Source: Prillingera fragicola (lineage: Eukaryota; Basidiomycota; Tremellomycetes; Trichosporonales; Trichosporonaceae). From it: a stretch of DNA of 64,000 nucleotides. A program made the translations under genes and the position numbers. This document shows, one piece after another, positions 32,072 through 43,394 of the stretch. The stretch's first letter is position 1, and each line of letters begins with the position of its first letter. The stretch lies in contig BEDY01000002.1 of the NCBI GenBank assembly GCA_002335605.1, positions 1 through 64,000 on the forward strand. Direction: 5' to 3'. The notes under the pieces are model-generated. The model did no database searches and was not told where the DNA came from. It worked only from the letters and a program-made list of their open reading frames with translations.

Positions 32072-34117
32072 CTACAGCTTGGCACGAGGCTCGTCCTTGC
32101 CAGGCTTGGGAATCTCAGCCGTGCCGCTCGCCACACGCCGCTTCCACTCTTCCTGCACCATGACCTTGACTTCAGACTTGATAATCTTGCCATTGGCATT
32201 ACGCGCTGCGGCGTCAGCACGTTCTGCCTTCCTAGCAGTACTCACGAAGGGGCACCGGGCTGACGATGCATATGACCGGCCGGGACGGGTATCGCAGCCT
32301 CTTTGTCACCTCTGCAATCACACTGGCCTCGTCGGCGCTGCAACCAGGAGCAAGCGAGACCGCGGCACCGACACGCTCACCCAGCATGTCGTCGGGGACA
32401 GGCACGGCCGCGACCTCTGCCAGCCTGTCATCCTGCGCGAGCGCATTCTCGACCTCTGCTGAGGGAATCTGTCGTCAGCCTCACTGCCGCGCAGCGCAAC
32501 GTACGTTCTCGCCTCCGCGGATAATCATGTCCTTTGCCCTATCCAGGACGTGCAGCCATCGATCTTCGTCCAATAGCCCCATATCACCCGTATCCAGCCA
32601 CCCTTCGCTGTCAAACACCTTGGCCGTGGCCTCGCGGTCGTTAAAGTAGCACTTCATGATGTTCGATCCGCGCGCGAGGATGAGCCCCATCTGGCCCCTG
32701 GGCACCTCGAGCCGCGTCTCGGGGTCAACCACCTTGACCTCGCCAATAGGGATGGGCGGGCCCGAGCACGTCGTGCGGTTGATATAGTCGTCGCCGCCAA
32801 GTGTCGTGTGGATAGAGTTGGTCTCTGTCATCCCCCATGTCGTGCCGAGCCCGAGGTCTGGCCAGCGCTTGCGCAGATCCCCCGCAAGGCGTGTTGGAGG
32901 TGGCGCACCGCCGTAGCTAATAGCCGTAAAGGTGTAGTCGCGCGGCAGGTCGGGGGACTGCACGATAGCGACGGCGATGGACGGCACGCCGCCAATGTAG
33001 GTCACCTTGTGTTCGAGAATGAGCTTGATGGCATCCGGGACGCTCCAGCGGCGCTGGAAGACAATCTTGGAGCCAAGGTTGACCGCGCGGAGGGTCAGGG
33101 CAATACTACCTGTGACATGGAAGAGAGGGACGGCAAGGAGCATGACGGACGGAGGGGGTTTGGGGGCCGTGAGTATTTCTTTGAAAGTCATTCCTGCGCG
33201 GAGCATTGTGCGCGCGCCGGCTGTCCCATCAGCTGATGCAGAAAAGTGTAGACTCACTGAAAGACGCAGTGACGAGGGGATGCATGCCGGCCCGGTGGGA
33301 CGAGAGGACCGCCTTGGGGAAGCCGCTGGTGCCCGAGGTGAAGAAGACCATGCCGTCGCTCTCGGGCCCAAGGTCCTTGATGCCTACGCCAGTCTCGACA
33401 TCGCGAATCACGGCCTCGTTAGGCACAACCTTGCCAATCTCCTGGACTACCCTGCGCACCTCGGCGTCGCAGTGCGAAAGCGTCGCCCACGAGTAGATGG
33501 GTCCGACTCTCTTGGCGTCCAGCTCGGCACGCACCGGTGCAAGCTGCCGCGCCGTTCCCTCATCGACGAGCACGAGCACGGGGGAAGTGAGCGCTAGGCA
33601 GTGCACCTGGCCCTCGGTCTGGAGCGTCGAGTTGAGCGGAACAGCCACAGCTCCCAAAAGCAAGCAGCTAAACCACAGCATGACCCATGGTATACTGTTT
33701 AGCCCACCAATAGCCACCAGCGAGCCCTGCTTGACCCCCAAGCCCCGCATCCAAGCAGCATGCACGAGTGCGCCTCGGTACATCTCCTTGAATGTAATTT
33801 CCTCACGCGCGCCTGCCTCGTTTGGCTCGGGGACGGGCGACGAGATGAATGGCGCGTCACCCCACTTCGGCAGGTTGTCCAGCAGAAAGTCGCGGTAGGT
33901 TTTAGGTGTCTGCCCGTCAGCCAGCGCGCGCCAGGCCCCTTACATTCTTCCATGCTGGAAGCACGCGGCCGCCGATCTTGAGCTGCACGACCTCGAAGGG
34001 CGATCCGGGTGCGGTCAGAATCCGGTCGCCTTGATGTCAGTCCTCTTCCCAGTTGCGAGTACACTCACACTCTGCGAGCGACGGCGCGGCTGCTCGACCA
34101 CCTTGGCTGCTCTGCAT
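32072..34117 (-). CDS. Acyl-CoA ligase (AMP-binding family), peroxisomal AKL
   Basis: Six exons on the minus strand (34117-34069, 34029-33944, 33909-33258, 33220-32505, 32468-32246, 32205-32072) give 619 residues. The adenylate-forming motifs are complete: FFTSGTSGFPKAV (phosphate loop), TTWGMTETN, GWLDTGDMG, RAKDMIIRGGENI, and the catalytic lysine in PRNANGKIIK. It would activate a carboxylic acid with ATP and then transfer it to CoA; substrates could be fatty or aryl acids such as cinnamates. The end RAKL is a peroxisomal targeting signal. The N-terminal SLAECDRILTAPGSPFEV matches fungal long-chain acyl-CoA synthetase/4-coumarate-CoA ligase-like proteins. Introns of 34-40 nt were placed by these conserved blocks. 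Confidence 0.87.
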
Positions 34118-35235
34118 CGTTGGGTGTAGTTGCAATGCGATGGGTGAAGAAGCATCGAGGCTACCGCACAACCTATGTATGTTGCATGCTTTATGGTTGA
34201 GAGTATATCGTACAAACCGAATCCCGCCTGCGGCCCCCGAACGATGCCTCGTGATCGCCCGAGTTCCGTGGGTTCCGTTGGAGGCTCGTGGATGATGTGG
34301 TTTCTTGCTGGAAGAGCCAAGATACCGACATTACAGCGCGTGCATGGCTAATACATTATGGTAATTGCCGGAGTAGAAGGGTCAGTAGCATGAAAGTCTG
34401 GGATGTTAAGATCCTCGGCCGCGCCTCCGGACGAGATGTGAATGCTGTATGCCATGCCGTGAGCCATAACGATGTCCAACGGAGAGCTTCAACGCTGTAG
34501 CCAAAAAGACCAGGGCACAAGACCAGGGCACCTTCTGATGTATGGTGTCTTGGCCTGCTGTTGAAGAGAGGTTAACGAGTCGAAGGAGCTACTTCATGCA
34601 GCCAAGTTGGGCGTGGTTATCAACGACAACACTGGCAATGAACTCAACAACTGGCTGGGGTGGAGGTACTAACCGGCGATCACCGAAGATCAGATTGCAC
34701 CAGGATCAAGACACGTGAAGTTCACGTGGAAATGGTGCTTACCACACCAGGCCTCGAAACGAGGCAACTATTGTGTTGTGCAGCTTGACATGCTCAAGAG
34801 ATCAAGAACTAGTGGAGCTGGAGGATCACGTCGGTTCCCGTCGGTGTGGGAGTGGAGTTGTTGACGTGCTGTGCTTAGCAAGATCAGAACTCGCCTGTTT
34901 CTCTCGCCTGTTTTCGTTAGCACAGAGGGACAGCTTACGCAGCTATTAAACCACTGTGTTAGCATTATCAGGAAGACGATGCATGTGACGTGGGCATGTC
35001 TATGATGGAGGAAGTGCCCATTTGGTGGAGGAAGTGGCCTCGGAAGTGGTGGAGGAGAGATGGAGAAAGTGGATACAGTGCGGGGATGGCAGCAGGAGCC
35101 CTCCGGTGACTAGTCTCTTGGTGGTTATACCCGTCGTCTAGTCACCGGCTTACCCGATCCCTCCTCTGGTCTTGAGCCAGCCCTCACACCACCAATTCGC
35201 TGCATTGCTCCTTACCTCACTCGTCAACAGCAGCC
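34118..35235. promoter_or_regulatory. Divergent promoter, ligase to MFS transporter
   Basis: This 1,118-bp region has no convincing gene. It contains two CACGTG hexamers at 34712 and 34723, 11 bp apart, and an 11-bp perfect inverted repeat at 35103-35113 and 35138-35148 (CCGGTGACTAG / CTAGTCACCGG, 24-nt spacer) 88 bp before the transporter start. Confidence 0.45.
35103..35148. promoter_or_regulatory. 11-bp inverted repeat before the DHA1 transporter
   Basis: CCGGTGACTAG and CTAGTCACCGG are perfect inverted copies with 24 nt between. As DNA it could bind a dimer; in RNA it would form a hairpin in the 5' leader. Confidence 0.5.
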
Positions 35236-37128
35236 ATGACCACCATGGCAGGCCCGCTGGATGTCGAAGACGACCCAAAGTCACTATCAAAACACACGTC
35301 TCAAGCCACCCTAACACCAAACTCGCTCCCAGATGGCTGCTCTTATGGAGAAATCCCATCCAAAATCCCAGGCGAACGCCCAGAACCAGTCATCTGGGTC
35401 GAGTTTCCACCAGACTCGCCTGACAACCCATACTATTTCACTGCAAAGCGCAAAGTCGGAATCACGATCTGCGCGCTCATCTATACATGGTACTGCTGTG
35501 AGTCTTTGTCACCAACCACGGTGCCGCCAAGCCCACCGCGGAGAATGCGCGGAACGCCACAGCTGACACTAGCCAGCGATGACCGCGTCCGCGTTTGCCG
35601 TCCAAGCAGGCTCCATGTGCAAAGAAATCGGGTGCACAGATATCCAGGCAGAGGCAGGTATCGCGCTGTACGCGTGGGGAGCAGGTGTAATGCCATTGTT
35701 CGTCGCTCCAATCTCGGAAGAGTTTGGGCGGCGGCCAGTCTACCTGTTCGCAGTTCTCTTGTTTTGGGTCTTTCACGTTGTGCATGCTGTGTAAGCTATC
35801 TCGGTAGGCGCGAGAGCTGACCCTTCAGCGCAAAGAACACGGTGACCGTCCTCGTCGCGCGATTCCTGTGTGGCGTCGCTGGCTCGGTGGGCACCTCTAT
35901 CGTCGGCGGCACCATTGCCGATATTTTCATCCCCGCCCACCGTGGCCTGCCCATGATGCTGTCGGGTTTCATTCTCTACTTTTCCACAGGAGTAGGAGGT
36001 ACGATTGCAGCGTACGTCGACGTGCGTGTCGGCTGGCGCTGGGTGTGGTGGGTCATCGTCAGTGAGTCGAGCACGGACGAGGTACAGGAGGAGCGTGATG
36101 CTGACAGCCTAGTCTCGCTCGGCTCTCTGATCCCGTTGTTCGTCATGATCATGCCCGAGACCCGCTCGGGGCTGATCCTGCGCCGCCGCGCCGCCAAGAT
36201 GCGCAAAGACCTCGGAGGCAAGGAAGGCGGCATGCGGTACCTGGCGCACGATGAAGTCGAAAAGGTCGCGTTCTTGACTGCCCTCAAAACCAGCTTGTTC
36301 CGGCCCTTGCTCTTCCTCGCCACCGAGCCTATTGTCATGTTCTTCTCCCTCTGGGTCGCACTCGCATGGAGTGTCATGTACGTCCAGGTCGCGGGTCTGC
36401 CATACATGATGCGCAACCTGTACGGCTTCAACACTGAGCAAGTCGGTCTCGTCTACTTGACCGGCACGCTCGGCGCGTTTATTGGCATGTTTGGTGCCTT
36501 TGTGCAGGAGCGGCTCTATCGCAAGTTTGCACCTACCCGCGGTGTCGAGGCGAGGCTGTACACGCCCATGGTCGCGGGTGTGACGTTTGCGCTTGCGTGC
36601 TTCATCACTGGTCTCACTGCGCTGCCGAATGTGCACTGGATCGCGTCGTGTATCGGCCAGGTTCTCATGATCGGTAAGTGCCAGCTCTAAAGAATGCCAT
36701 CTGACGAAACAGCCGCCATCATGACAATCTACGTCACAGCCTTCATCTACGTCTCCGAGTGCTACGGCATCTACGCCTCGTCGGCCATGGCCTCCCAATC
36801 CTGCCTCCGCAACATGGTCGGCGGTGGCATCGCCTTTGCCACAAACTCAATGTTCAAGAGCATGACGGTCCGCTGGGCCATTGTGCTCATGGGCGGTGTC
36901 GCTGCCGTGCTCGCGCTCGTACCCTTTGTGGCATTCTTCTACGGCCCCAAGATCCGGGATCGCAGTGCCTACTCGCGCATGCTCATGAAGCAGGAAAAGG
37001 ACGCGCTCGATGCCGAGCGGTATCAGCGTGAGGCCCGGGGAATGGATGTCACGGGCGTCGAGGATCTCGAGCCGTCTTTGGATGAGGAGCATGATTTGAG
37101 GGACGAGAAGGGTCGAGTTGCAGTGTAA
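35236..37128 (+). CDS. MFS transporter, drug:H+ antiporter-1 (DHA1) type
   Basis: Exons 35236-35497, 35577-35790, 35829-36061, 36113-36673 and 36713-37128 give 561 residues with about 12 membrane helices after an 80-residue cytosolic tail. PISEEFGRRPVYL is the loop 2-3 signature of the major facilitator superfamily, and VARFLCGVAGSVGTSIVGG and GWRWVWW are typical of 12-helix polyamine/drug exporters. The C-terminus is a 60-residue charged tail. It would export a small molecule across the plasma membrane in exchange for protons; substrate unknown. It is adjacent to the peroxisomal genes and convergent with the enoyl-CoA isomerase gene. Confidence 0.87.
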
Positions 37129-37254
37129 TTTGGGATCTGGGATAGATCTGGCTTGCCACTGGTGTGGCCTGTGTACCGGTTGTTAGATAATGTTACAGCA
37201 ATGACCATTGGGCAACGGGACTGCACAGAACCACTGCATAGATCCTACGTCTGT

Positions 37255-38237
37255 TTACAACTTGGCCTGCTGCGCAGCCTTCTTGGCCGCGGCACGCTCC
37301 CTAAACCTCACAATAGCGTCCTTGGCATCCTTGCTTTCCCGACGCACGCCCACGAGCGCCATCTCGTCGTGGTTGATCTTGGTCAGGCGCTTGCACTCAG
37401 CCTTTGTGCGGACCATGCTCTTTGACGCGTCTGCGTGTCAGCCCCTTCCGTAAGCAGGTACGTACAAATACTGCCGATAGCGAGATCCTCCAGCTGAGCC
37501 GTAAGCTTGGCGATGACAGCCTGAGCCATGCCCTCCTGCGGGAGAACACCAGCCCACAAGCCCGTGTGCATGGTCTCGGAAATGGGAACAGTCTCGGCCA
37601 TGTAGAGCAGGCGAGAGGTCAGGCTCGGCCCGAACGTGGGAGGGAAGGTCACACTCGAAATGCCCTCGAGCGAGATGCCGATACGCGAGAAGGGGGTCGT
37701 GAGGGTCACTTCGGGCGAGCCGTACACGAGGTCAAAGAGGGGGAGGGTCGTCACGGTGATACCGTACGCTGGGCCCTGCACACAGCAGACGGCGAGCTTG
37801 GGGAAGTGGATGAGCATGTCAATGTACGCACTGGTGCGTTAGCTGGCTGACTGCGATGCCGCGAGGAAGTGCAAGAAACTCACACTGCAGCCTCGTTGGG
37901 GCCAGTGGGCGCCTGCGCACGCTCGGCATTAAGAGCAGCACCAGAGGAGAAGTATCGGCCGGTCGAGGAGACGACTACAGCCTTGATGTCGTTGTGCTTT
38001 TCGGCATACTTGAAGCCATCGATGAGTTCCTGCCTGTCAGAGACGCCGCAACGGTCAGAAGCGCACCCAGTCTGAAAGTCAGCTCGTATGCTCTACACAT
38101 CTTTCCAAGCCATACATACACTTGCTAGCCCCAAACGAGTTGAGGTCCTTGGGCGTGTTGAGGCGAAGCTCCAGGATGCCTGCTGGGTGAAGCGTGAGGA
38201 CGACCTCCTTGAGCTGCGGGGCTTTGGGTGGGGACAT
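37255..38237 (-). CDS. Enoyl-CoA hydratase/isomerase (delta3,delta2-enoyl-CoA isomerase-like), peroxisomal
   Basis: Exons 38237-38122, 38033-37884, 37830-37466 and 37430-37255 on the minus strand give 268 residues, the size of yeast Eci1. The crotonase fold is shown by VVVSSTGRYFSSGAAL (first oxyanion loop), CCVQGPAYGITVT (second loop) and FSRIGISLEGISSVTFP, whose Glu matches the acid/base residue of peroxisomal enoyl-CoA isomerases. The C-terminus is helical and basic and ends QQAKL, a peroxisomal targeting signal type 1. It would shift a cis/trans-3 double bond to trans-2 during beta-oxidation; hydratase activity on other CoA esters is the alternative. It is divergent from alpha/beta hydrolase 2. 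Confidence 0.87.
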
Positions 38238-38738
38238 GCTTGCTTTTTGTTGTGCTAGATGGTAATTGAGAGACAGTCAGAAGGGTACAGTCAGAGATGT
38301 TGGTCGTGTAAAGGCTAACAAGTTGCTGCCCAGCATTGTGCTCGTCGTCCCCACTGCATCGGCCGGCCATGGTGCAGCCGGGTCCCCGGATTTCGGTTTC
38401 GGTCATGCCCGACCAACGGCTACTCTGAGTAACCATCTTCGAGCCAGCATGCACAATATGGAATACATCGCAGCTGGCAGCAGTGTCGTATGTATCCGGG
38501 TAGCATGCATCAGGCAACACTGCTTCTTTATAAAGTGGGCATCACCACCTCTGTGATCATCCAAGCACTGCGCAGATCATGTCATGTTAGTCCGAGATCA
38601 ACATGCCCCGAACGACGCGGTCATGACCGGCACCGAGCAGCCGGCCGCCGAGACTCAATCTCATCTCTCATCTCACATAATACGTCCACTACTCAACCCA
38701 TTTCCTCATTACTCACATACACTCCCTCACTGGCACTC
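38238..38738. promoter_or_regulatory. Divergent promoter, enoyl-CoA isomerase / hydrolase 2
   Basis: This 501-bp gap is shared by two divergent metabolic genes. A palindromic TATA-like CTTTATAAAG lies at 38526-38535 and could serve either direction. Pyrimidine-rich DNA leads into the + start. Confidence 0.45.
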
Positions 38739-39879
38739 ATGGCAAGCAGGAACCCGATCGGAGCAAGGCCAGCACCTTCAGCCCGCGAAGAGGCCTTCAG
38801 CGCTGCCCACGCCCAGGACTTTGAAAACCTCCACCTGGGCCACAAGACGTACTCTCGACACAAGGTCTCGCTCGCTGACCTGGACGTCTACGTGCATGGC
38901 TTGGACGAGATTGCCAACTCCAAGCTGCCTATCAGTGCCATCGTTCGTTTGCATTACACAAAGGGGGCTGACGACAGATTCTGTCGCACGGATGGGCCAA
39001 CACCGCGCAGCAGATGGAGCCCATGGCCTGTGGGATTCTGGGCGAGATTGACCGGTTGGCCAAGGCGAGTGGCACGCCGAGGAGCAGGGACGCAATCGTG
39101 GTGACACTGGTGAGTGGCTATTGTAACCGGGGTCTGTGCGCACCCGCCGATAACACACGGATAAGCCGCTAAGTCGTACAGGACCAACGCAACCACGGCG
39201 AGCGCCGCCGGGTAAAGAACGGTCTCAATCTCCGAGAACACCCCTTGCGCATGTAGGTTCCCTCCTCGTCGCCCCTATCAGCAGCCTAACAGGTGTAGGG
39301 TCGGCATAGCTCCCCTAATCGCAGGTGGAATGCAAGACCAGCAGCACGTCATGGACTTTTTGGGCACCCACCTGTGGCCAATGGATGAACGCGAGATTGT
39401 GGAATTCATGATCCTAGGCGTGTCCATGGGCGGTGAGTGTCTATCTTGTGCCCCGACCAGACCACACCAACTGACACCAACGCGCAGGACACCAGACCTG
39501 GCGTTTGGTCCGCGACGACCCACGCGTCCGCGTGGTAGTGCCGGTCAACACGACCCCTTCGCCGTCACTCCCACGCATCTGGTCGCAGAACGAGCAGTTG
39601 TACCGCGAACACCCCCCGCTCCTGCCTGCCGCCACACGCAAGTGGTTCTTTGACCAGCCTCCAGCCTCGGTCTACAGGGGCAAGAAGATCCTGTCTCTCC
39701 ACGGTGCCGAGGACAATGTCGTGCCGTTCAAAATCTCAGAAGAATCCTTCCCCCCCATCCAGGCCGCTTGTCCTCCAGGAGACGTCGAGAAGTGGATCCA
39801 GCCGGGAGCAGGCCACCTGTGTTCCCCCGAGATGGTCCAGCGCGGCGCAGAGTGGTTCTACCGCTGGGGTGTGGCGTGA
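38739..39879 (+). CDS. Alpha/beta hydrolase 2 (paralogue of hydrolase 1)
   Basis: Exons 38739-38942, 38978-39109, 39182-39252, 39299-39432 and 39488-39879 give 310 residues, exactly the length of the gene at 29223-30327. The same blocks occur: SHGWANTAQQME, DQRNHGERR, nucleophile GVSMGGH, acid in HGAEDNVVP, histidine in GAGHLCSPEMV, then AEWFYRWGV. Three introns are at the same codons and phases; a fourth interrupts the Gly-Gly after the nucleophile. It ends WGVA without a peroxisomal signal, so it is probably cytosolic. Substrate unknown, esterase or lactonase by family. Confidence 0.84.
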
Positions 39880-39945
39880 GATGTGCAGCTGTGAATAGAA
39901 GTGTTGTGCATAGCATGCAAAACATTATACGACCACGCTACTACC

Positions 39946-41778
39946 CTAAACCACCTGGGGAACCTTGGACTTTGGAGCAGCGCCACCCTGGCCCTCCTGA
40001 GGCAACGCCTGCACGGCATCCTCCACAAGCCCGACCTCGGCCTCGGCATACAGCTCCTGCGCGCGCGCATAGTTGCGCGGCCGCACGACCTTGATGTCGT
40101 AAACGCGCAGAGCACAGGTCATGAGCGCACAGGTAATCCACAGCGCGAGGGACACCTGCCAGCCGTACTTGTAGTGCGGCGCCTGGGACGCCGGGAAGAT
40201 GAGAATGTTGGACCAGGCGTTGATGGCGTAAAAGGCGGTGATACAGACACCGAGGACGAGAGCGCGCTGCTCGGCGTCGGACGGGAGCATGTCGGACAGC
40301 CAGGCCCAGAGGGGCGGGCCGCCGGCTGTGCACACGTACAGGATGAAGTCTGCCTGTCAGCTGGTACTGGGAGCGAGAGTGTGAGGTGCTTACAGGAAAA
40401 GTACTTTGCCGCGTTGGAGACGTTCCAGATGGACATGATGATACCCGGTGGGATACCAATGATACACTGTGCGAGAATGACGAGCCAACGGGTCTTGAAT
40501 ATATCGGAGCTGAACGACCAGAACCACACCGCCGAGACTGCCTGTCAGTGAATGCCACAACGCGGGTGGGAAGGGGACTTACTCTGAAGGGCATATCCAC
40601 CCAACGGCAAGGCATTGAGCATGGTCTTGGTCCAGACCTTGGACCCATCGGCGTGCTCGAGACTCTTGAGCCAGAGCTGGAAGTAGTCGCACGCCGACTG
40701 GGCGATCAACATGCCGACATAGATCCAGATCATCATGTAGGTCATGGGGTTCTTGAACGTGCGCAAGAACGTAGGAATGTTGATGGGGTTGGGCGACTCG
40801 CGGCGGAACCGCTTGAGACGCGCCTGGGCAATCTCCTTGTCACGGAGCTTGAACCAGAAGGCCCGCGGGTTGGGGCTGTCGGGGAAGTCGGGGATCATGA
40901 ACGGCCCCATGAGGGCGACGCAGATGGTCATGATGCAGTTGATGATAAACGTCCACTGCCATCCGGCAATGCCGTGGGCATTGTCCATGCTCTTAATGAT
41001 GCCCGTCTGGATCGCCGAGGACATCATTCCTCCAAACGCCTGGCACGAGTGGTAGAAACCGATACGCTTGGCCATCTCCAGTGGCGTGTAGTAGGTCATG
41101 AGCAGCGTGACCGTTCCGGGGTAGCATGAACTCTCGGCGAGACCGATAAAGGCACGGAGAACGTAAATGTGCTCAGCCTTCTTGCAGACAGCAATGAGAC
41201 CAGTGAGAATACCCCAAATCAGCTCGCAGCCGGGAAGCCAGAGCGAGGGACGGACGCGCGTGATCATCACCTGGGAGGGGATGAGGAAGATGCAGTCTGC
41301 AGTGGGGTCAGTGGAGTTCTGATAAGGGTCGTGTGAGCTTACAGCCGATGTTGAAGTAGGTTCTGGAGGTCAGCACATGTCCGGGACCAGGTGAAGCAGC
41401 ATACTTACTTGAAGTAGTTGAGCTCATTGCCGTGGAAGCTAAGCGCCTCACTCATACCCGAGACATAGGCAGTCTACAGTCAGCGCAATACAACCTTGGT
41501 GGCTTACGTTGATGTTGGTCTGGTCGAGATACTTGATAATCTGCCTGCCATTGTCAGCCCCGCCCAACTGTAGCCACTCACGAGATGCATCCAAAGGTAA
41601 GCAGATAAATGTCCAGCTTGATCAGGAACTTGCGCTCCTCGGCTGACTTCTTGATAGACTGCTCCGCCTGAGGGTCGAGGGTGGGAGGGTTGATATCGTC
41701 GACGACATAGTCGCCGTTGATCTTGTTGTCGACGGCCGACTGCCCGCTCACTGTCTTGGAGAGGGGGTTCCACGGCAT
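39946..41778 (-). CDS. MFS transporter, anion:cation symporter family
   Basis: Seven exons on the minus strand (41778-41582, 41544-41508, 41473-41409, 41362-41343, 41296-40583, 40537-40394, 40349-39946) give 526 residues and about 12 helices. YLDQTNINTAYVSGM matches the helix-1 signature of allantoate/pantothenate-type symporters, and FIGLAESSCYPG and the SCQAFGGMMSSAIQ stretch are also family marks. Three internal exons have only 37, 65 and 20 nt. Three acceptors read GACAGGCAG, where the second AG is used to keep the frame. It imports an organic acid or vitamin by family; the substrate is not evident. Only 66 bp separate it from hydrolase 2, tail to tail. Confidence 0.85.
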
Positions 41779-42061
41779 CTTGCTGTGAAAACTCTGCGAG
41801 AGAGTATGGATGTGAAGAGAGGGGGTCAAAAGAGTCATGCGCAGGGGGTTGCTTTTTACATATTGTTGTCCATCGGGAGGGTCAGTGGCACGGCCGACTC
41901 GATCCTGCTGGGCCTGCTGACCCCTGTCACATGCCCACTTGAAATACTTGTTTTCTCGGCTGGTTTGCGTCCAAGTGGGTCCATGTGCGCACTACACGGG
42001 CTATGAGCGGAGCTGCGGGCTATGTGCGGGTTGGGCTGGTGCACCCATTGCACCCATCCTT

Positions 42062-42163
42062 AGCAAGACAGCCAGGAAAAGCCTACATTTGGCGCGGCAT
42101 TCAGGTCCGAGTTGCAGGCTGCCTGAACGCCTCTCTAGGGCCCACTCTCAAGTTGCCGAGTTC
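42062..42163 (+). repeat. Diverged direct repeat, copy A
   Basis: It shares five ordered blocks with copy B, 708 bp downstream; the order and spacing exclude chance. Confidence 0.65.
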
Positions 42164-42769
42164 CGACACCACCCATACCGCGGTGAACATGAAGGCAACG
42201 GATTTGCAGATCCGCAGCCCACCAGTTTCCGGTTCCTCATCGTTCCTCATGACTTGCGGGTGGGGTATAAGATCCCTAGAGGACGAGAGATGCAGTGGCG
42301 GTTAGAAGAACAACCGAACAGCTCGCCAACTTGAACATGTCATTTGTATGCTGCGAGGTGTACGTCGTTGAGTGGGCAGTGAGGGTGCGGGGTACGATGC
42401 GGCTGGGCACGCCTACCAGTCTCGCACTTCGGTTGCCACCTTTCACGCCTATCCCCAGGCAACAGGCCTTACGGTCGACGCGTGCAAATGGGTGGTACAA
42501 CGGGCTGCGGTGTACCTCTAGAAAGTGGTGGACTGTCAGGGTGCGATTCTTACCAACCCCACAGCTATATATGTCACCCAGAGCTGACGTGATAGTGACA
42601 AGTAGAGGTTGTTCGTTGGTCCTTGATCCCTTACGTAAAGAACAGTGATCAATGTCTGGAACGAAGCCAGAAGCGTGCTTTCTCCGTCAGTTCTCGTCGA
42701 TGACGGGTCCATGTGCTGCACCTGCTGTGAAGGATCTGAAGGCTTGCCGAGCTTGAATTGTGCACCTGG

Positions 42770-42868
42770 CAAACAGCTAGGAAAAGCAGCCATTTGGCGC
42801 GTGGCTTGGCCTTCAGGTCCGTCCTTGCAGGCCGTCAGAAGATCATTGGGCGACAAGTTGCCGAGTTC
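42770..42868 (+). repeat. Diverged direct repeat, copy B
   Basis: It is the partner of copy A at 42062-42163. It may be the relic of a mobile element or of a local duplication; no terminal repeats or coding frame remain. Confidence 0.65.
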
Positions 42869-43394
42869 ATCAGCTCGTGGTCAGGGTGAGGCGAGCATGG
42901 CGAAGAGGCTCTCGATTTTTGGAGGCAGCTTTGCATGGCTGCGGCATGAGGTGCCGAGACAAGAATATCATGTGCAAGAGAGAAATCAACCTGGTGAGGA
43001 AACAAATAAGCACGACTGTGTCCTCTACATTTGCGTGTTTCTGCTCATCACCATGTACGGGCTTTACCTCATGTACCGCAACAAACAACAGGAGAAGTGC
43101 CGCGTCTAGCCGGGTCTGCCCACCAAGCTCAAGGATATCTCTCATGACTATCGAGGGGGTGAGACGTACCAGCTCGAACTTCAGCCCGATGTTCATGTAC
43201 GTCATCTAGCCTGATGGAGAGAGGGAGAAGGTATGGCCGTTGGCCTGGGTTTAGACTTGCAAGGAGGTTTCGAATACGAGGCGAGATGAGTTGAGTTAAG
43301 AAGGACTCAGAACACGTACACAAATTCGATGAATGGTGAACAACAGCTCCTGTGGCATCTACTGACTATCAAGTACTGTCTGCCGGGGGCTCTT

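Larger units (their letters stand above)
41779..43394. other. Long intergenic region with a diverged duplicate
   Basis: No protein in this 1.6-kb region is convincing; the longest + frame (42645-43109) ends in a hydrophobic stretch but has no family. Two about 100-bp segments, 42062-42163 and 42770-42868, are diverged direct copies, both containing GGAAAAGC, ATTTGGCGCG, TTCAGGTCC, TTGCAGGC and AAGTTGCCGAGTTC in order. A CCGCGG lies at 42179. Confidence 0.45.

Noticed and set aside
37990..38075. Extra micro-exon ACTGG in the enoyl-CoA isomerase intron
   Set aside because: Including it breaks the frame; a single 88-nt intron (38121-38034) joins SK to QELIDGF in frame.
42645..43109. 154-codon + frame with a hydrophobic end
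   Set aside because: It includes the duplicated segment at 42770 and has no family; I could not support it as a gene.
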